This document shows positions 26,551 to 35,281 of a stretch of DNA of 64,000 bases, piece after piece. Made by a program: the position numbers and the translations under genes. Each line of letters starts with the position of its first letter. The first letter of the stretch is position 1. Source of the stretch: Balneolaceae bacterium (GTDB lineage Bacteria > Bacteroidota > Rhodothermia > Balneolales > Balneolaceae); assembly GCA_017795005.1 (NCBI GenBank), contig CP051242.1:3216119-3280118 (forward strand), in the 5' to 3' direction. The notes under the pieces were generated by a model. The model searched no databases and had not been told where the DNA came from. It saw only the letters and a program-made list of their open reading frames with translations.

Positions 26551-27906
26551 TCAATCTAATCGCTTAATAAAAATATTTCTAAAGTGAACATCATTGCCAT
26601 GATCCTGGAGTAGGATATTTCCTTCTTTCCAGGTACCAAACCCGGGCCATACTTCGTATTTACTTTCATCTACAAGTTGCTGGAACTCCGGTGTATTTCT
26701 GTCATATTCCAGCACTTTTCGTCCATTTAACCAGTGTTCAACATGATTTCCTTTTGATATCACTCTGGCATGATTCCATTCTCCAACCGGATTAATTGGC
26801 TTATTCTCAGCTTTAATTAAATCATACAATGAGGCTACCGTCCGACTTCCCGGTTGAGCCCCTAATTTTGCATCGGGATGTAAATCATCATCCAGAATCT
26901 GGTATTCGAGTCCTATAGATGATCCTTCGCCCTTATTAAGATCAGCGTCTACAAAATATTTTATACCACTATTTGCACCGGGTGTAACTTTAAAATCTAC
27001 CCAAAGCTCGAAGTCACTAAATAATTCTCTGGTAACAATATCACCGGCGTTTACGGATTCTCCTCCACCGGATTCATTAATGGTAATTAAGCCTTCTTTA
27101 TAATCCCATCCGGTTCCTTCGGGAGACTCAGGGAATTCGGCAGATCGGGCTCCTCTCCACTTGTTCATACTTGAACCGTCATACAATAACTCCCAACCCC
27201 AATCCTGTTGACTATGAGTAAGCTTGTTGTACATGTCTATTGCAGGAAGTGCAGTTTCCAATGCATATTTACCTGGATTCTCAGTTATGATTCGAATATT
27301 TCTCCATTGGATTTCAATTCCTTCATCATCATCTGAATAGATACTGTGTACCTGAAGAGCTATGAACCCTTCTGCTGTTCTATCATCTACCAAATGCGCA
27401 ACAGGAATTCCATTTACCCATGTTTTGATGGTATCTCCAATTGCTTCTACTCTGAATTTATTCCATTCCAGATGTTTATATGCTGCCTGAGCTTCAGGCA
27501 TATCTCTGAGTGGATAAAGCCAACCCCGACGGGCTTCGTCATAAATTCCGCCAGTCCATGCCCTTTCAGAAGGGTCAATTTCTACCTGATAACCATGAGT
27601 TCTTCCATTTTCAAATTCCGGAATACTGTTACTTCTTATCTGGACACCGGAATTAGTTTCTGCTGAAAGTTTTACCTCATATTCAAGAATAAAATCAGTA
27701 TAGGTATTTTCCGTACGAAGAAAAGAATTTGGAGTATTTGCTACGGTAGTTCCTTTAATAGCGCCATCTTCGACGGAGTATTCTGCTACTCCTCCAATTT
27801 GCTCCCAACCATTTAGTGTTTCTCCATCAAACAAAGATTGCCAGGGAGCTTGCTGTTGACATGAAGTTAATACGGAAGTGAGGAAGATTAGTAAATAGAG
27901 TCTCAT
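26551..27906 (-). CDS. Lipoprotein with two DUF1080 (3-keto-disaccharide hydrolase-like) domains
   Basis: A 451-residue lipoprotein, signal MRLYLLIFLTSVLTSC with Cys at 16. Two jelly-roll DUF1080 (PF06439) domains follow, at ~20-210 (WQSLFDGETLNGWEQIGG ... NSGVQIRS) and ~233-451 (WELLYDGSSMNKWRG ... NSGIKYFV). Each has the family ends HLEWNKFRVEAIGDTIKTWVNG or WNHARVISKGNHVEHWLNG (read in parts). DUF1080 proteins have been shown to hydrolyse 3-keto-glycosides, products of sugar C3 oxidases such as Gfo/Idh/MocA enzymes. It is the first gene of the cluster. The double-domain form suggests two binding or catalytic sites. Confidence 0.88.
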   Translation of the reverse strand: MRLYLLIFLTSVLTSCQQQAPWQSLFDGETLNGWEQIGGVAEYSVEDGAIKGTTVANTPNSFLRTENTYTDFILEYEVKLSAETNSGVQIRSNSIPEFENGRTHGYQVEIDPSERAWTGGIYDEARRGWLYPLRDMPEAQAAYKHLEWNKFRVEAIGDTIKTWVNGIPVAHLVDDRTAEGFIALQVHSIYSDDDEGIEIQWRNIRIITENPGKYALETALPAIDMYNKLTHSQQDWGWELLYDGSSMNKWRGARSAEFPESPEGTGWDYKEGLITINESGGGESVNAGDIVTRELFSDFELWVDFKVTPGANSGIKYFVDADLNKGEGSSIGLEYQILDDDLHPDAKLGAQPGSRTVASLYDLIKAENKPINPVGEWNHARVISKGNHVEHWLNGRKVLEYDRNTPEFQQLVDESKYEVWPGFGTWKEGNILLQDHGNDVHFRNIFIKRLD

Positions 27907-28003
27907 TGGAAGCGTTTTTATATTTCGTCAGGAATATAATTAATGCTTTCATGAGGGCAAATTTTGGGAAAAATTATCTGGTTTAGTAATCCCTAAGAAA
28001 GGT

Positions 28004-28169
28004 TTGTCTCCCCTCAGGGCCTGCCTGCCGGCAAAGGCAGGGGAGACCGAAATCACGCCTGCTGGATTTCAGAGGGAGGACTGAGGTGACAATTAATTCT
28101 GAAGCATTACCGTCCTCTCCCTGATCAGCACACAAATGTGCTGATCTGTCCCTCTCCGGAGAGGGACAG
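28004..28169. repeat. Five-stem intergenic repeat, copy A3
   Basis: Stems: GTCTCCCCT/AGGGGAGAC (28006-28047, with a CTGCC/GGCAG hairpin inside), GAAATC/GATTTC (about 28049-28070), the central AGGGAGGAC region (28071-28081) with GTCCTCTCCCT (28112-28122), GATCAGCACA/TGTGCTGATC (about 28123-28146), and TGTCCCTCTCC/GGAGAGGGACA (28147-28168). It fills most of the 286-bp gap between the HAD gene end and the DUF1080 gene start and may terminate the HAD message. Confidence 0.75.
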
Positions 28170-28192
28170 TCGAGTCGTTCAAAATTAGTATC

Positions 28193-28894
28193 CTAAACCC
28201 CCAAAGCCTTTTTCAACACTTCAAAGTCATCGAAGCACAAATCCGGCAAGGTTGCTTCCAATTCAGTTGGGTTAGATTTGTACCAGGCTACTTTCCAGCC
28301 GGCTTTAAGTCCGCCTTTTACATCGGAAGTAACGGAATCCCCCACATATAAAATTTTATCTCTAGGAACGCCTGCCAATTCTGTTGCATGATCAAAGATT
28401 TTCGAATGGGGCTTCATCACTCCTACTTCTTCAGAAATGACAATCTGGCTGGTAGTATCTTTAAAACCAAACTGATCAATCTTCATCCATTGAGTTTCCG
28501 CAAAACCATTGGTAATAATACCGGTTCTGTATTTTGATGCAATAGCATCATACGCTTCTTTTGCCCCATCAATCCACTCCCAATGATTCCGGTAGTAATT
28601 CATATATACTTTACCGGCTTCTTCATACAATGATGGTTCCACTCCAAGTTCAACAAAAGTTTCCTCAAACCTTCGTCGATGTAAAATATGACGATTTATT
28701 TCTCCTCGTCCATATTCTTCCCATAAACCCTTATTTATGTGATGATAAGTATCGATTAATTCCTCCAAAGGAATAGGCTTAAAAATCTCAAAATGATCAT
28801 GGACATCAGCCAAGCCATGTTTTTCTGCCTTTTTGTGATCAAGAAGAGTATCATCTAAGTCAAAATAAATGAATTCGGGATTGAGAACTGACAA
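28193..28894 (-). CDS. YjjG-type HAD phosphatase (noncanonical nucleotidase-like)
   Basis: A 233-residue haloacid dehalogenase. Motif I is YFDLDDTLLDH (D12 nucleophile, D14), motif II ITNG, motif III Lys in MKPHSKIFD and motif IV LYVGDSVTSDVKGG. A helical cap lies between ~20 and 90. The length and the cap match the YjjG/YfnB group, which dephosphorylates noncanonical nucleoside monophosphates and small sugar phosphates. It faces away from lemA across a 93-bp gap. Confidence 0.85.
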   Translation of the reverse strand: MSVLNPEFIYFDLDDTLLDHKKAEKHGLADVHDHFEIFKPIPLEELIDTYHHINKGLWEEYGRGEINRHILHRRRFEETFVELGVEPSLYEEAGKVYMNYYRNHWEWIDGAKEAYDAIASKYRTGIITNGFAETQWMKIDQFGFKDTTSQIVISEEVGVMKPHSKIFDHATELAGVPRDKILYVGDSVTSDVKGGLKAGWKVAWYKSNPTELEATLPDLCFDDFEVLKKALGV

Positions 28895-28987
28895 TGGAAC
28901 GGTTTTTGATTATTGTTATATCAAATTGAACATAAATCAATTTGGCTCGTAATACGGGCGCAAAGTTAATCAACTAAATACAAAATC

Positions 28988-29578
28988 ATGAAGGGAAAAG
29001 TAATAATCGGAATCGTGGTAGTAGTTCTTATTGTATTCTTTGGAATAAGCGTGAACAACAACCTCGTTGAAAGGGAGGAAAGCGTAGAAAGCGCATGGGC
29101 ACAAGTTGAAAATCAATATCAACGAAGGGCAGATTTAATACCAAATCTTGTTAATACTGTTCGTGGAGCAGCAGACTTCGAACAGGAAACATTGACTTCA
29201 GTTATTGAAGCCCGAAGTCAGGCAACTTCTATTAATATTAGCGCAGCTGATTTAAATGATCCGGCTAAATTGGAGCAATTTCAACAGGCACAGGCTCAGC
29301 TGAGTGGGGCACTATCTCGTTTATTAGTTTCTGTAGAACGATATCCTGAATTAAGAGCTAATGCGAATTTCAGGGATTTACAGGCTCAATTAGAAGGAAC
29401 TGAAAACCGTATCTCAACAGAGAGAAAGAGATTTAATGATGCTGCACAGACCTATAATACATCCATCCGAAAGTTTCCAACCAGCTTCTTTGCCGGACTT
29501 GGAGGCTTTGAGCGCAAAGCATATTTCGAAGCAGAACAGGGAGCCGAGCAAGCACCAACTGTAGACTTCGGGAATTAA
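28988..29578 (+). CDS. lemA: LemA family protein
   Basis: A 196-residue protein with one N-terminal membrane helix (VIIGIVVVVLIVFFGISV) and a four-helix LemA domain. Conserved words are ESAWAQVENQYQRRADLIPNLVNTV (read in parts), YPELRANANF and TENRISTERKRFNDAAQTYN. LemA proteins are found with TPM-domain proteins, as here. Their role is not settled; links to envelope stress signalling exist. It is the first of a three-gene operon. Confidence 0.93.
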   Translation: MKGKVIIGIVVVVLIVFFGISVNNNLVEREESVESAWAQVENQYQRRADLIPNLVNTVRGAADFEQETLTSVIEARSQATSINISAADLNDPAKLEQFQQAQAQLSGALSRLLVSVERYPELRANANFRDLQAQLEGTENRISTERKRFNDAAQTYNTSIRKFPTSFFAGLGGFERKAYFEAEQGAEQAPTVDFGN

Positions 29579-29580
29579 TT

Positions 29581-29646
29581 TTAACGACGAAAGACGAACG
29601 ACTACCGAAAATGGTGGTCGTTGGTCGACCGTCCATCGTCGTAATT
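29581..29646. repeat. CGACGA-rich inverted repeat, element C
   Basis: The 68-bp gap between lemA and the next gene is almost wholly an imperfect hairpin: TTAACGACGAAAGACG and AACGACTACC on the left pair with GGTGGTCGTT and CCATCGTCGTAA on the right around a GAAAAT loop. Tandem CGACGA-type words mark a different repeat family from A and B. It ends directly at the ATG at 29647. Confidence 0.6.
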
Positions 29647-30093
29647 ATGGCTAAATTTTTATCTAAAGAACAAGAAAAGACAATAGTATCGGCTATTAAA
29701 GAAGCTGAATTAAATACCTCAGGAGAAGTACGGTTACATATCGAACCGAGATGTAAAACAGACAATGCTGTTGAAAGAGCAAAAGAAGTTTTTGCTGAAT
29801 TAGGTATGCATGAAACCGAGTTACATAATGGGGTAATCATTTATGTAGCTACCAAAGATCATAAAATGGCTATCTGGGGAGACAAAGGAATTCATGAAAA
29901 AGTAGGTCAGTCTTTCTGGGAAGATGAAATTGTCCTGATGAAAAAATACTTTCAGGCAGATGACTATGAAAGTGGATTACGTGATGCCATCTTACTGGTA
30001 GGCCAAAAACTAAAAGAGTTCTTTCCTTATCAAAAAAATGATGTAAACGAACTGGATGATGAAATCAGTTACGGAGGAAAGGATCATGAATAG
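29647..30093 (+). CDS. Cytosolic TPM-domain protein
   Basis: A 148-residue TPM-fold protein (PF04536) without signal peptide or anchor. It has FLSKEQEKTIVSAIKEAELNTSGEVRLHIE (read in parts), NGVIIYVATKDHKMAIWGDKG and the Asp/Glu-rich end NDVNELDDE. The start at 29647 is preferred because an upstream in-frame ATG (29611) lies inside the repeat hairpin and adds a non-conserved MVVVGRPSIVVI leader. It lies between lemA and the membrane TPM protein, the typical trio. The function is not established. Confidence 0.85.
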   Translation: MAKFLSKEQEKTIVSAIKEAELNTSGEVRLHIEPRCKTDNAVERAKEVFAELGMHETELHNGVIIYVATKDHKMAIWGDKGIHEKVGQSFWEDEIVLMKKYFQADDYESGLRDAILLVGQKLKEFFPYQKNDVNELDDEISYGGKDHE

Positions 30094-30895
30094 AATCATT
30101 TCTCTTCTCATAGTTTTAGTAGTCTCAGTTCCTGTAGTTGCTCAAAATCTGGATTTCTTACCTGATCGACCTAATGGAATGGTAAATGATTATGCTGATA
30201 TGCTTACTTCATCCGAAGAACAACGTCTGGAACGTAAGCTTATTAACTACAGAGATACCACTACTAATGTTATTGCAATCGCGATAATTGAAAGTCTGGA
30301 AGGAAATTCTGTAGAAGAAGTTGGTACCGAACTTTTCAACAACTGGCGAATGTGGGAAGGGGATCGCTATAATGGAGTGTTAATTCTTATTTCAGAATCT
30401 GATCGTGCCATTCGTATTGAAGTTGGCTATGGCCTCGAAGGTGCAATTCCTGATGTAATGGCGAGTAGAATTATCAATGAAATTATTACACCAAGCTTCA
30501 GAAACCAGGATGTATATGGTGGATTAGATCGGGCGACAAATGCTATGATTCAACTTGCCTCGGGAGAATATGAAGGAACACCGGAAGGATTACGCAGGAA
30601 TTCAGGTGAAGGCGGATTTCCCATTGATGTTATCATAATTATCATCATTATTATCGTTTTCATCGTTTCTAAAGGAGGTCATGGTGGCAGAGGTAACCGA
30701 AGACGAACATTTGGCCCCGAAGATGTTGTAGAAGCACTCTTCTGGAGTCAGGTATTTGGCGGTGGAAGAAAACGAGGTGGAAACTCCTGGGGAGGAGGTT
30801 CAGGATTCGGTTCCGGTGGAGGTGGCGGATTCGGAGGATTCTCCGGTGGTGGTGGATTTGGTTCAGGCGGCGGTGGTGCCAGCGGAGGCTGGTAA
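30086..30895 (+). CDS. Exported TPM-domain protein, YgcG-like, with Gly-rich tail
   Basis: A 269-residue protein: signal peptide (MNRIISLLIVLVVSVPVVAQ), TPM domain ~25-165 (RPNGMVNDYADMLTSSEE, VGYGLEGAIPDVMASRI), a second helix (IDVIIIIIIIIVFIVSK) and an extremely Gly/Ser-rich C-terminus of ~50 residues. The start at 30086 follows a strong GGAGGAAAGG ribosome site and overlaps the previous gene by 8 nt; an upstream ATG at 30056 is less likely. Known relatives are anchored envelope proteins co-encoded with LemA. Confidence 0.9.
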   Translation: MNRIISLLIVLVVSVPVVAQNLDFLPDRPNGMVNDYADMLTSSEEQRLERKLINYRDTTTNVIAIAIIESLEGNSVEEVGTELFNNWRMWEGDRYNGVLILISESDRAIRIEVGYGLEGAIPDVMASRIINEIITPSFRNQDVYGGLDRATNAMIQLASGEYEGTPEGLRRNSGEGGFPIDVIIIIIIIIVFIVSKGGHGGRGNRRRTFGPEDVVEALFWSQVFGGGRKRGGNSWGGGSGFGSGGGGGFGGFSGGGGFGSGGGGASGGW

Positions 30896-30924
30896 ACCAA
30901 TCTGGTTACTTGATTGCATTGAGA

Positions 30925-32139
30925 TTATAGCGCCTGCTCAAGGTCTGAAATTATATCTTCTACATCTTCAATTCCAACGGCAAGTCGGACTAAGCCATCT
31001 GTAATTCCGGCTTGTTCCCTTAGCTCAGGATCCATCACCGAATGTGTCATGGATGCCGGGTGTTGAATCAATGTATCTACTGTACCTAGACTTACAGCAA
31101 GTGTGCACAACTTTACTTTGTTCATAAGTTGTTCTCCAGCATTGAAACCTCCTCTCAACTCAAAAGAAATAACCCCACCAAATCCATTTTCAAATACAGA
31201 GCTAGAAAGTTTATGTTGAGGATGAGATTTTAATCCCGGATACCAAACTTTCTCCACTGCATCATGCGATTCTAAAAACTCTGCCACTTCCATAGCATTT
31301 TCTGCATGTTTTTTCATTCGAAGTGGCAATGTTTTTAGACCTTGATGTAGTAAAAAAGCATCCTGAGGACCTGAAATTCCTCCCATATTTTTTCTAAACT
31401 TGGATAGACTTATTTCTTCGATCAGTTCCTTTTTAAGTACAAGTGCACCTCCAATTACAGTACCGTGCCCCCCAATATATTTTGTTGTGGAATGTGCTAC
31501 AATATCAGCTCCAAGTGTAATTGGACGTAAGTGATATGGAGTAGCAAAGGTATTATCAATCATAACCATTGCATGGTGCTCATGTACTATTTCAGAAATA
31601 AGCTGAATATCACACACTGTCATAGTAGGATTGGCAATGCTTTCCAGATAAATCAGTTTCGTAGTTGGATTCTTTTTCAGCTCGATTTCGAGCATAAATG
31701 GATCACTCAAATCCACAAAAGAGGTAGATATCCCAAGTAAAGGAGCTTCTTCTTTTAAAAACTGACTGGTACATCCATAAAGTGCATCCTGCGCAATTAC
31801 ATGTCCACCTAAAGCAGATGAAATGATCGCCGTGCTAATTGCAGCCATACCACTCCCAAAAACCATTCCCTGATATAACTCTGAATCTTCGAGACCAAAC
31901 GTTTCTAACTCACAAATTGCTCGTTCTAATTGTTCAACGGTTGGATTGCCTAATCTGGAATAGATATGAACGTTATTTTCTCCCTGGAAAGCATCTTTAC
32001 CTTGTTGCACATCATCAAAAACAAATGTCGAGGACTGGTAAACCGGAGCGATATGTGATCCAAATTGATCTCTTTCTCTTTTACCTGCGTGTACAGCTGC
32101 AGAATTAAAACTGATTAGTTTTTTACTTGTGGTAATCAT
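30925..32139 (-). CDS. Trans-sulfuration family PLP enzyme, methionine gamma-lyase-like
   Basis: A 404-residue Cys/Met-metabolism PLP enzyme (PF01053). The PLP lysine is K220 in AHSTTKYIGGHG. The phosphate loop reads VFGSGMAAIS. The loop ALYGCTSQFL keeps the Cys (C123) that marks methionine gamma-lyases (Cys116 of the Pseudomonas enzyme), where cystathionine synthases and lyases have other residues, so L-methionine cleavage to methanethiol, ammonia and 2-oxobutyrate is the favoured reaction. Cystathionine gamma-synthase remains possible. Its start overlaps the stop of an upstream Lrp gene (ATGA), like the mdeR-mdeA pair. Confidence 0.8.
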   Translation of the reverse strand: MITTSKKLISFNSAAVHAGKRERDQFGSHIAPVYQSSTFVFDDVQQGKDAFQGENNVHIYSRLGNPTVEQLERAICELETFGLEDSELYQGMVFGSGMAAISTAIISSALGGHVIAQDALYGCTSQFLKEEAPLLGISTSFVDLSDPFMLEIELKKNPTTKLIYLESIANPTMTVCDIQLISEIVHEHHAMVMIDNTFATPYHLRPITLGADIVAHSTTKYIGGHGTVIGGALVLKKELIEEISLSKFRKNMGGISGPQDAFLLHQGLKTLPLRMKKHAENAMEVAEFLESHDAVEKVWYPGLKSHPQHKLSSSVFENGFGGVISFELRGGFNAGEQLMNKVKLCTLAVSLGTVDTLIQHPASMTHSVMDPELREQAGITDGLVRLAVGIEDVEDIISDLEQAL

Positions 32140-32606
32140 AGTACAGGTATGTTTGATTCTTCTTTAATGGTGCTCAATACAATAGAAGTATGGAGTCGTT
32201 GAACATCCGGAAGTGTTGTAAGCTTGGTTCTCATAAGCTGTTCGTAATCCTTTACATCTTTGGCAACAATGTGCAACAGAAAATCCCCTTCCCCTGTTGT
32301 ATTATAACATGCAAGGATTTCGGGAATAGACTTTACTGCCTTGTTGAATTCATCCATATAGCTAAGTTGATGAACACTAAGAGTGATGGAAACAAATGCG
32401 CTGAATCCCATTCCAACTGACTCCTTATTAACAGTAGCAGAGTATCCTTCAATTACGTTCTGTTTTTCCAGTCTGCGAACCCTTTCCAATGTCGGAGTAG
32501 TAGTGAGATTTATCCTTTCAGATAATTCCTTATTGGATAATCTACCTTCCTTTTGAAGGATGCGGATTATCTTTTTATCGAGTTCATCAAGTTTAATCTT
32601 ATCCAT
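32136..32606 (-). CDS. Lrp/AsnC family transcriptional regulator
   Basis: A 156-residue regulator: helix-turn-helix at ~8-50 (LDKKIIRILQKEGRLSNKELSERINLTTTPTLERVRRLEK, read in parts) and a RAM ligand domain with ILACYNTTGEGDFLLHIVAKD. Family members sense amino acids. Coupled by 4 nt to the methionine gamma-lyase-like gene, it probably controls that enzyme in response to methionine or another amino acid. The gap upstream (to 32715) has no other gene. Confidence 0.92.
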   Translation of the reverse strand: MDKIKLDELDKKIIRILQKEGRLSNKELSERINLTTTPTLERVRRLEKQNVIEGYSATVNKESVGMGFSAFVSITLSVHQLSYMDEFNKAVKSIPEILACYNTTGEGDFLLHIVAKDVKDYEQLMRTKLTTLPDVQRLHTSIVLSTIKEESNIPVL

Positions 32607-32714
32607 ATTCTATTTTATTCTTTAAATAGTATCTCTGATAGACTATATAATCAATAGTAATACTAAAATACAGAATAATATTCTTCTTTATCTGATTAAA
32701 AAGGATTATAAACT

Positions 32715-32750
32715 AAAAAGCCCCGAAGTTTACCATAACTCCGGGGCTTA
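32715..32750 (-). terminator. Intrinsic terminator of the fadE operon
   Basis: On the minus strand AAGCCCCGGAGT pairs with ACTTCGGGGCTT around TATGGTAA, followed by TTTTTAG. It lies 24-59 nt after the acyl-CoA dehydrogenase stop and is well placed to end that transcript. Confidence 0.85.
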
Positions 32751-32773
32751 GACATGTTTAATCTAACTACCAA

Positions 32774-35272
32774 TTAAAAATCAAACTTGTTGAGGCACCT
32801 CCTCTGATTGTAAACCCTTTCCTTTTGGTGCACTTGAGTCTCATTCATATACTCTTCGAGTGTAAACTCGTCTACCTGAATGGCATCGTACCTGGCCTCT
32901 TCAGCTTTTCTGGCCTGGTCAGCTTCTTCTTTAGTGATTATCCCTTTTTCTAATGCGGGGTCAATCAGATTAGGTACTGAGTCTTTTAGGATTTCCCTTT
33001 TCTTCATAGCCACATATATCTTCTTATAAACGGGTGCTGCCTCTGTAATTAGTTTAAGAGTATGCTCGTAACGTCCTACTGCTTCAGCAGGATCTGATGG
33101 CACATATGAACCTTCAGTAATTCGGTCTCGTTGCTCACCGATTGTCTGCATTGCAGAAGCAACTTTATGCCCCAGTTCATCAGAAGGATAAGTTCCAATT
33201 GGATTCAATCTTGACCAAACTCCTGCTAGCCTAAATACCCAGGTTAAACCAGGAACTTTAATTTCTTTCAGGATACCTTCGAAGGCTTGTTGAATTCTGA
33301 AGAAAATATAGTCCATCGCCCATTTGAAATAAATCTCATCTTCCTTTCTCCGACCTTCAGCTTCAAATCTTCGGAGAGTCGCAGCTGCCAAATACATATG
33401 GCTAAGCACGTCCGCATATCGTCCTGCTATTTTCTCTTTCATCTTCAGCGCACCGCCATAAGATCCCAACGCGATATCGGCATAGAAAGCGAAGGAAGCA
33501 GAAGTCCAGGCCAGTTTTTTGAAATACTTTGAAGCCGGACCACTTACCGGAGAACCAGCTAGTCGACCCCTGGTAATACTCAACATAAATGCCCGGGCTT
33601 TATTCCTACCTACATGACCTATATGTGCCCAGAAGTTATCATCAAACCCTTTAGCATCTCCTTCTGTAAGTGCTTTTATTTCATTTAATGCATAAGGATG
33701 ACATCGAATTGCACCCTGTCCAAAAATCATAAGTGTTCTTGTAAGAATATTCGCTCCTTCAACGGTAATTGCTATTGGGAGTGAAATATATCCGTTAGCA
33801 AAAATATTTCGGGGTCCACGGGAAATACCAGCACCACCGACAATATCCATTCCATCATTGATGATTTCACGCATTAACTCAGTGAAGTTATACTTCATAA
33901 TGGCAGTCACAACGGCAGGTTTAGCACCTTTATCCAATCCACCTGTAGTATACTTTCGCGCTGCTTCCATGAAATAAGTATACCCACCAATTCTGGCCAT
34001 GGGCTCTTCAATTCCTTCAAACTTCCCAATGTTCAATCCAAATTGCTTACGAATCATAGCATATGCGCCAACGACTCGGGTAGCCATTTTTGCTCCACCC
34101 AAACTTTGTGCGGGTAGTGAAATACCGCGACCAACTGCCAAAGATTCCATCAACATACGCCATCCGTTTCCTGCTCCTTCAATTCCACCAATTATGGAAT
34201 CAATAGGTACGATAACATTATGTCCATGAGTTGGACAGTTATAAAATGGCACTCCCAGAGGATCATGTCTCTTACCTAATACCACACCTTTGGTATCAGA
34301 AGGAATTAAAGCACAAGTAATACCAAGATCTTCACCTTTGCCAAGCAGGTTCTCAGGATCATTAAGTTTAAAAGCCAAACCGAGAACAGTAGAAATAGCA
34401 GCTAGCGTTATGTATCGTTTATTCCAGTTGAGCTTCAGATATAATTCACCATCTTCTCCTTTAAAAACTTCTCCATGAGAAGTCATACCGCCCGCGTCTG
34501 ATCCTGCATTTGGCTCTGTTAATGCAAAACATGGCATCTCAACACCAGCCGCAAGTCTTGGCAGATAATAATCCTTTTGTTTTTCAGTCCCATAGTGCAT
34601 TAATAATTCTGCGGGGCCTAGCGAATTTGGTACCATTACTGTTGTTGCTAAAGGACCACTTCTCGATCCAAGTTTCGCTACGATGGCACTGTGTGCAGTT
34701 GCTGAGAACTCATGTCCGCCATACTTTTTAGGAACTATTAAACCAAAGAACCCTTCTTTTCGCATATAATCCCAGGCATCTTCATTAAAATCCTTTTTTA
34801 CAAAGACATCCCAATCATTAACCATGCTGCAAAGCGCTTCCACCTGATTATCTAAAAAATCCTGCTCGTCTTTGGTTAACTCAGGGTAAGGTTCATCCAA
34901 AATTCTTTTGAAATTAGGCTTACCTGAAAACAATTCTCCTTCAACCCAAACAGTACCGGCATCAATAGCTGTTTGTTCTGTTTCTGAAATCGTAGGAAGA
35001 AAGTTAAGCACATCCAGTAACTTCATTATTGGCGCGCTTAACAATGTTCTACGAATTGGCTTCACATTAAAAAGCAGAACTAATGCTGAATATGTAATAA
35101 ATAACCAATTAGGTGCTTCCAAGCCTGCAAGCCCGAGATACCCTGCAATAGCCCACAACCAAAGTGGAGCACCTGTATAAGCAAAACCAATTGCTAAAAT
35201 TATTGCTGCTCCAACCGAAGTCCAGAGCGGTATCTCAAATAAAAATCCAAATAATTCTGTTATTGCTTCCAT
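32774..35272 (-). CDS. fadE: FadE-type long acyl-CoA dehydrogenase
   Basis: First step of fatty-acid beta-oxidation: FAD-dependent formation of trans-2-enoyl-CoA. At 832 residues it is of the long FadE kind (E. coli FadE ~814), far above ordinary acyl-CoA dehydrogenases (~380). Residues ~1-75 hold three hydrophobic helices (e.g. WTSVGAAIILAIGFAYTGAP). The dehydrogenase core shows FALTEPNAGSDAGG, YNCPTHGHNV, AVGRGISLPAQSLGGAK and EGANILTRTLMIFGQGAIRCHP (read in parts). The C-terminal DUF1974-like part follows ~570. It is 9 bp downstream of a TetR regulator. Confidence 0.93.
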   Translation of the reverse strand: MEAITELFGFLFEIPLWTSVGAAIILAIGFAYTGAPLWLWAIAGYLGLAGLEAPNWLFITYSALVLLFNVKPIRRTLLSAPIMKLLDVLNFLPTISETEQTAIDAGTVWVEGELFSGKPNFKRILDEPYPELTKDEQDFLDNQVEALCSMVNDWDVFVKKDFNEDAWDYMRKEGFFGLIVPKKYGGHEFSATAHSAIVAKLGSRSGPLATTVMVPNSLGPAELLMHYGTEKQKDYYLPRLAAGVEMPCFALTEPNAGSDAGGMTSHGEVFKGEDGELYLKLNWNKRYITLAAISTVLGLAFKLNDPENLLGKGEDLGITCALIPSDTKGVVLGKRHDPLGVPFYNCPTHGHNVIVPIDSIIGGIEGAGNGWRMLMESLAVGRGISLPAQSLGGAKMATRVVGAYAMIRKQFGLNIGKFEGIEEPMARIGGYTYFMEAARKYTTGGLDKGAKPAVVTAIMKYNFTELMREIINDGMDIVGGAGISRGPRNIFANGYISLPIAITVEGANILTRTLMIFGQGAIRCHPYALNEIKALTEGDAKGFDDNFWAHIGHVGRNKARAFMLSITRGRLAGSPVSGPASKYFKKLAWTSASFAFYADIALGSYGGALKMKEKIAGRYADVLSHMYLAAATLRRFEAEGRRKEDEIYFKWAMDYIFFRIQQAFEGILKEIKVPGLTWVFRLAGVWSRLNPIGTYPSDELGHKVASAMQTIGEQRDRITEGSYVPSDPAEAVGRYEHTLKLITEAAPVYKKIYVAMKKREILKDSVPNLIDPALEKGIITKEEADQARKAEEARYDAIQVDEFTLEEYMNETQVHQKERVYNQRRCLNKFDF

Positions 35273-35281
35273 GATGTTTCC

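Noticed and set aside
29611-29646. Upstream ATG for the TPM protein
   Set aside because: It lies in the hairpin repeat and adds a non-conserved leader; 29647 is the natural start.
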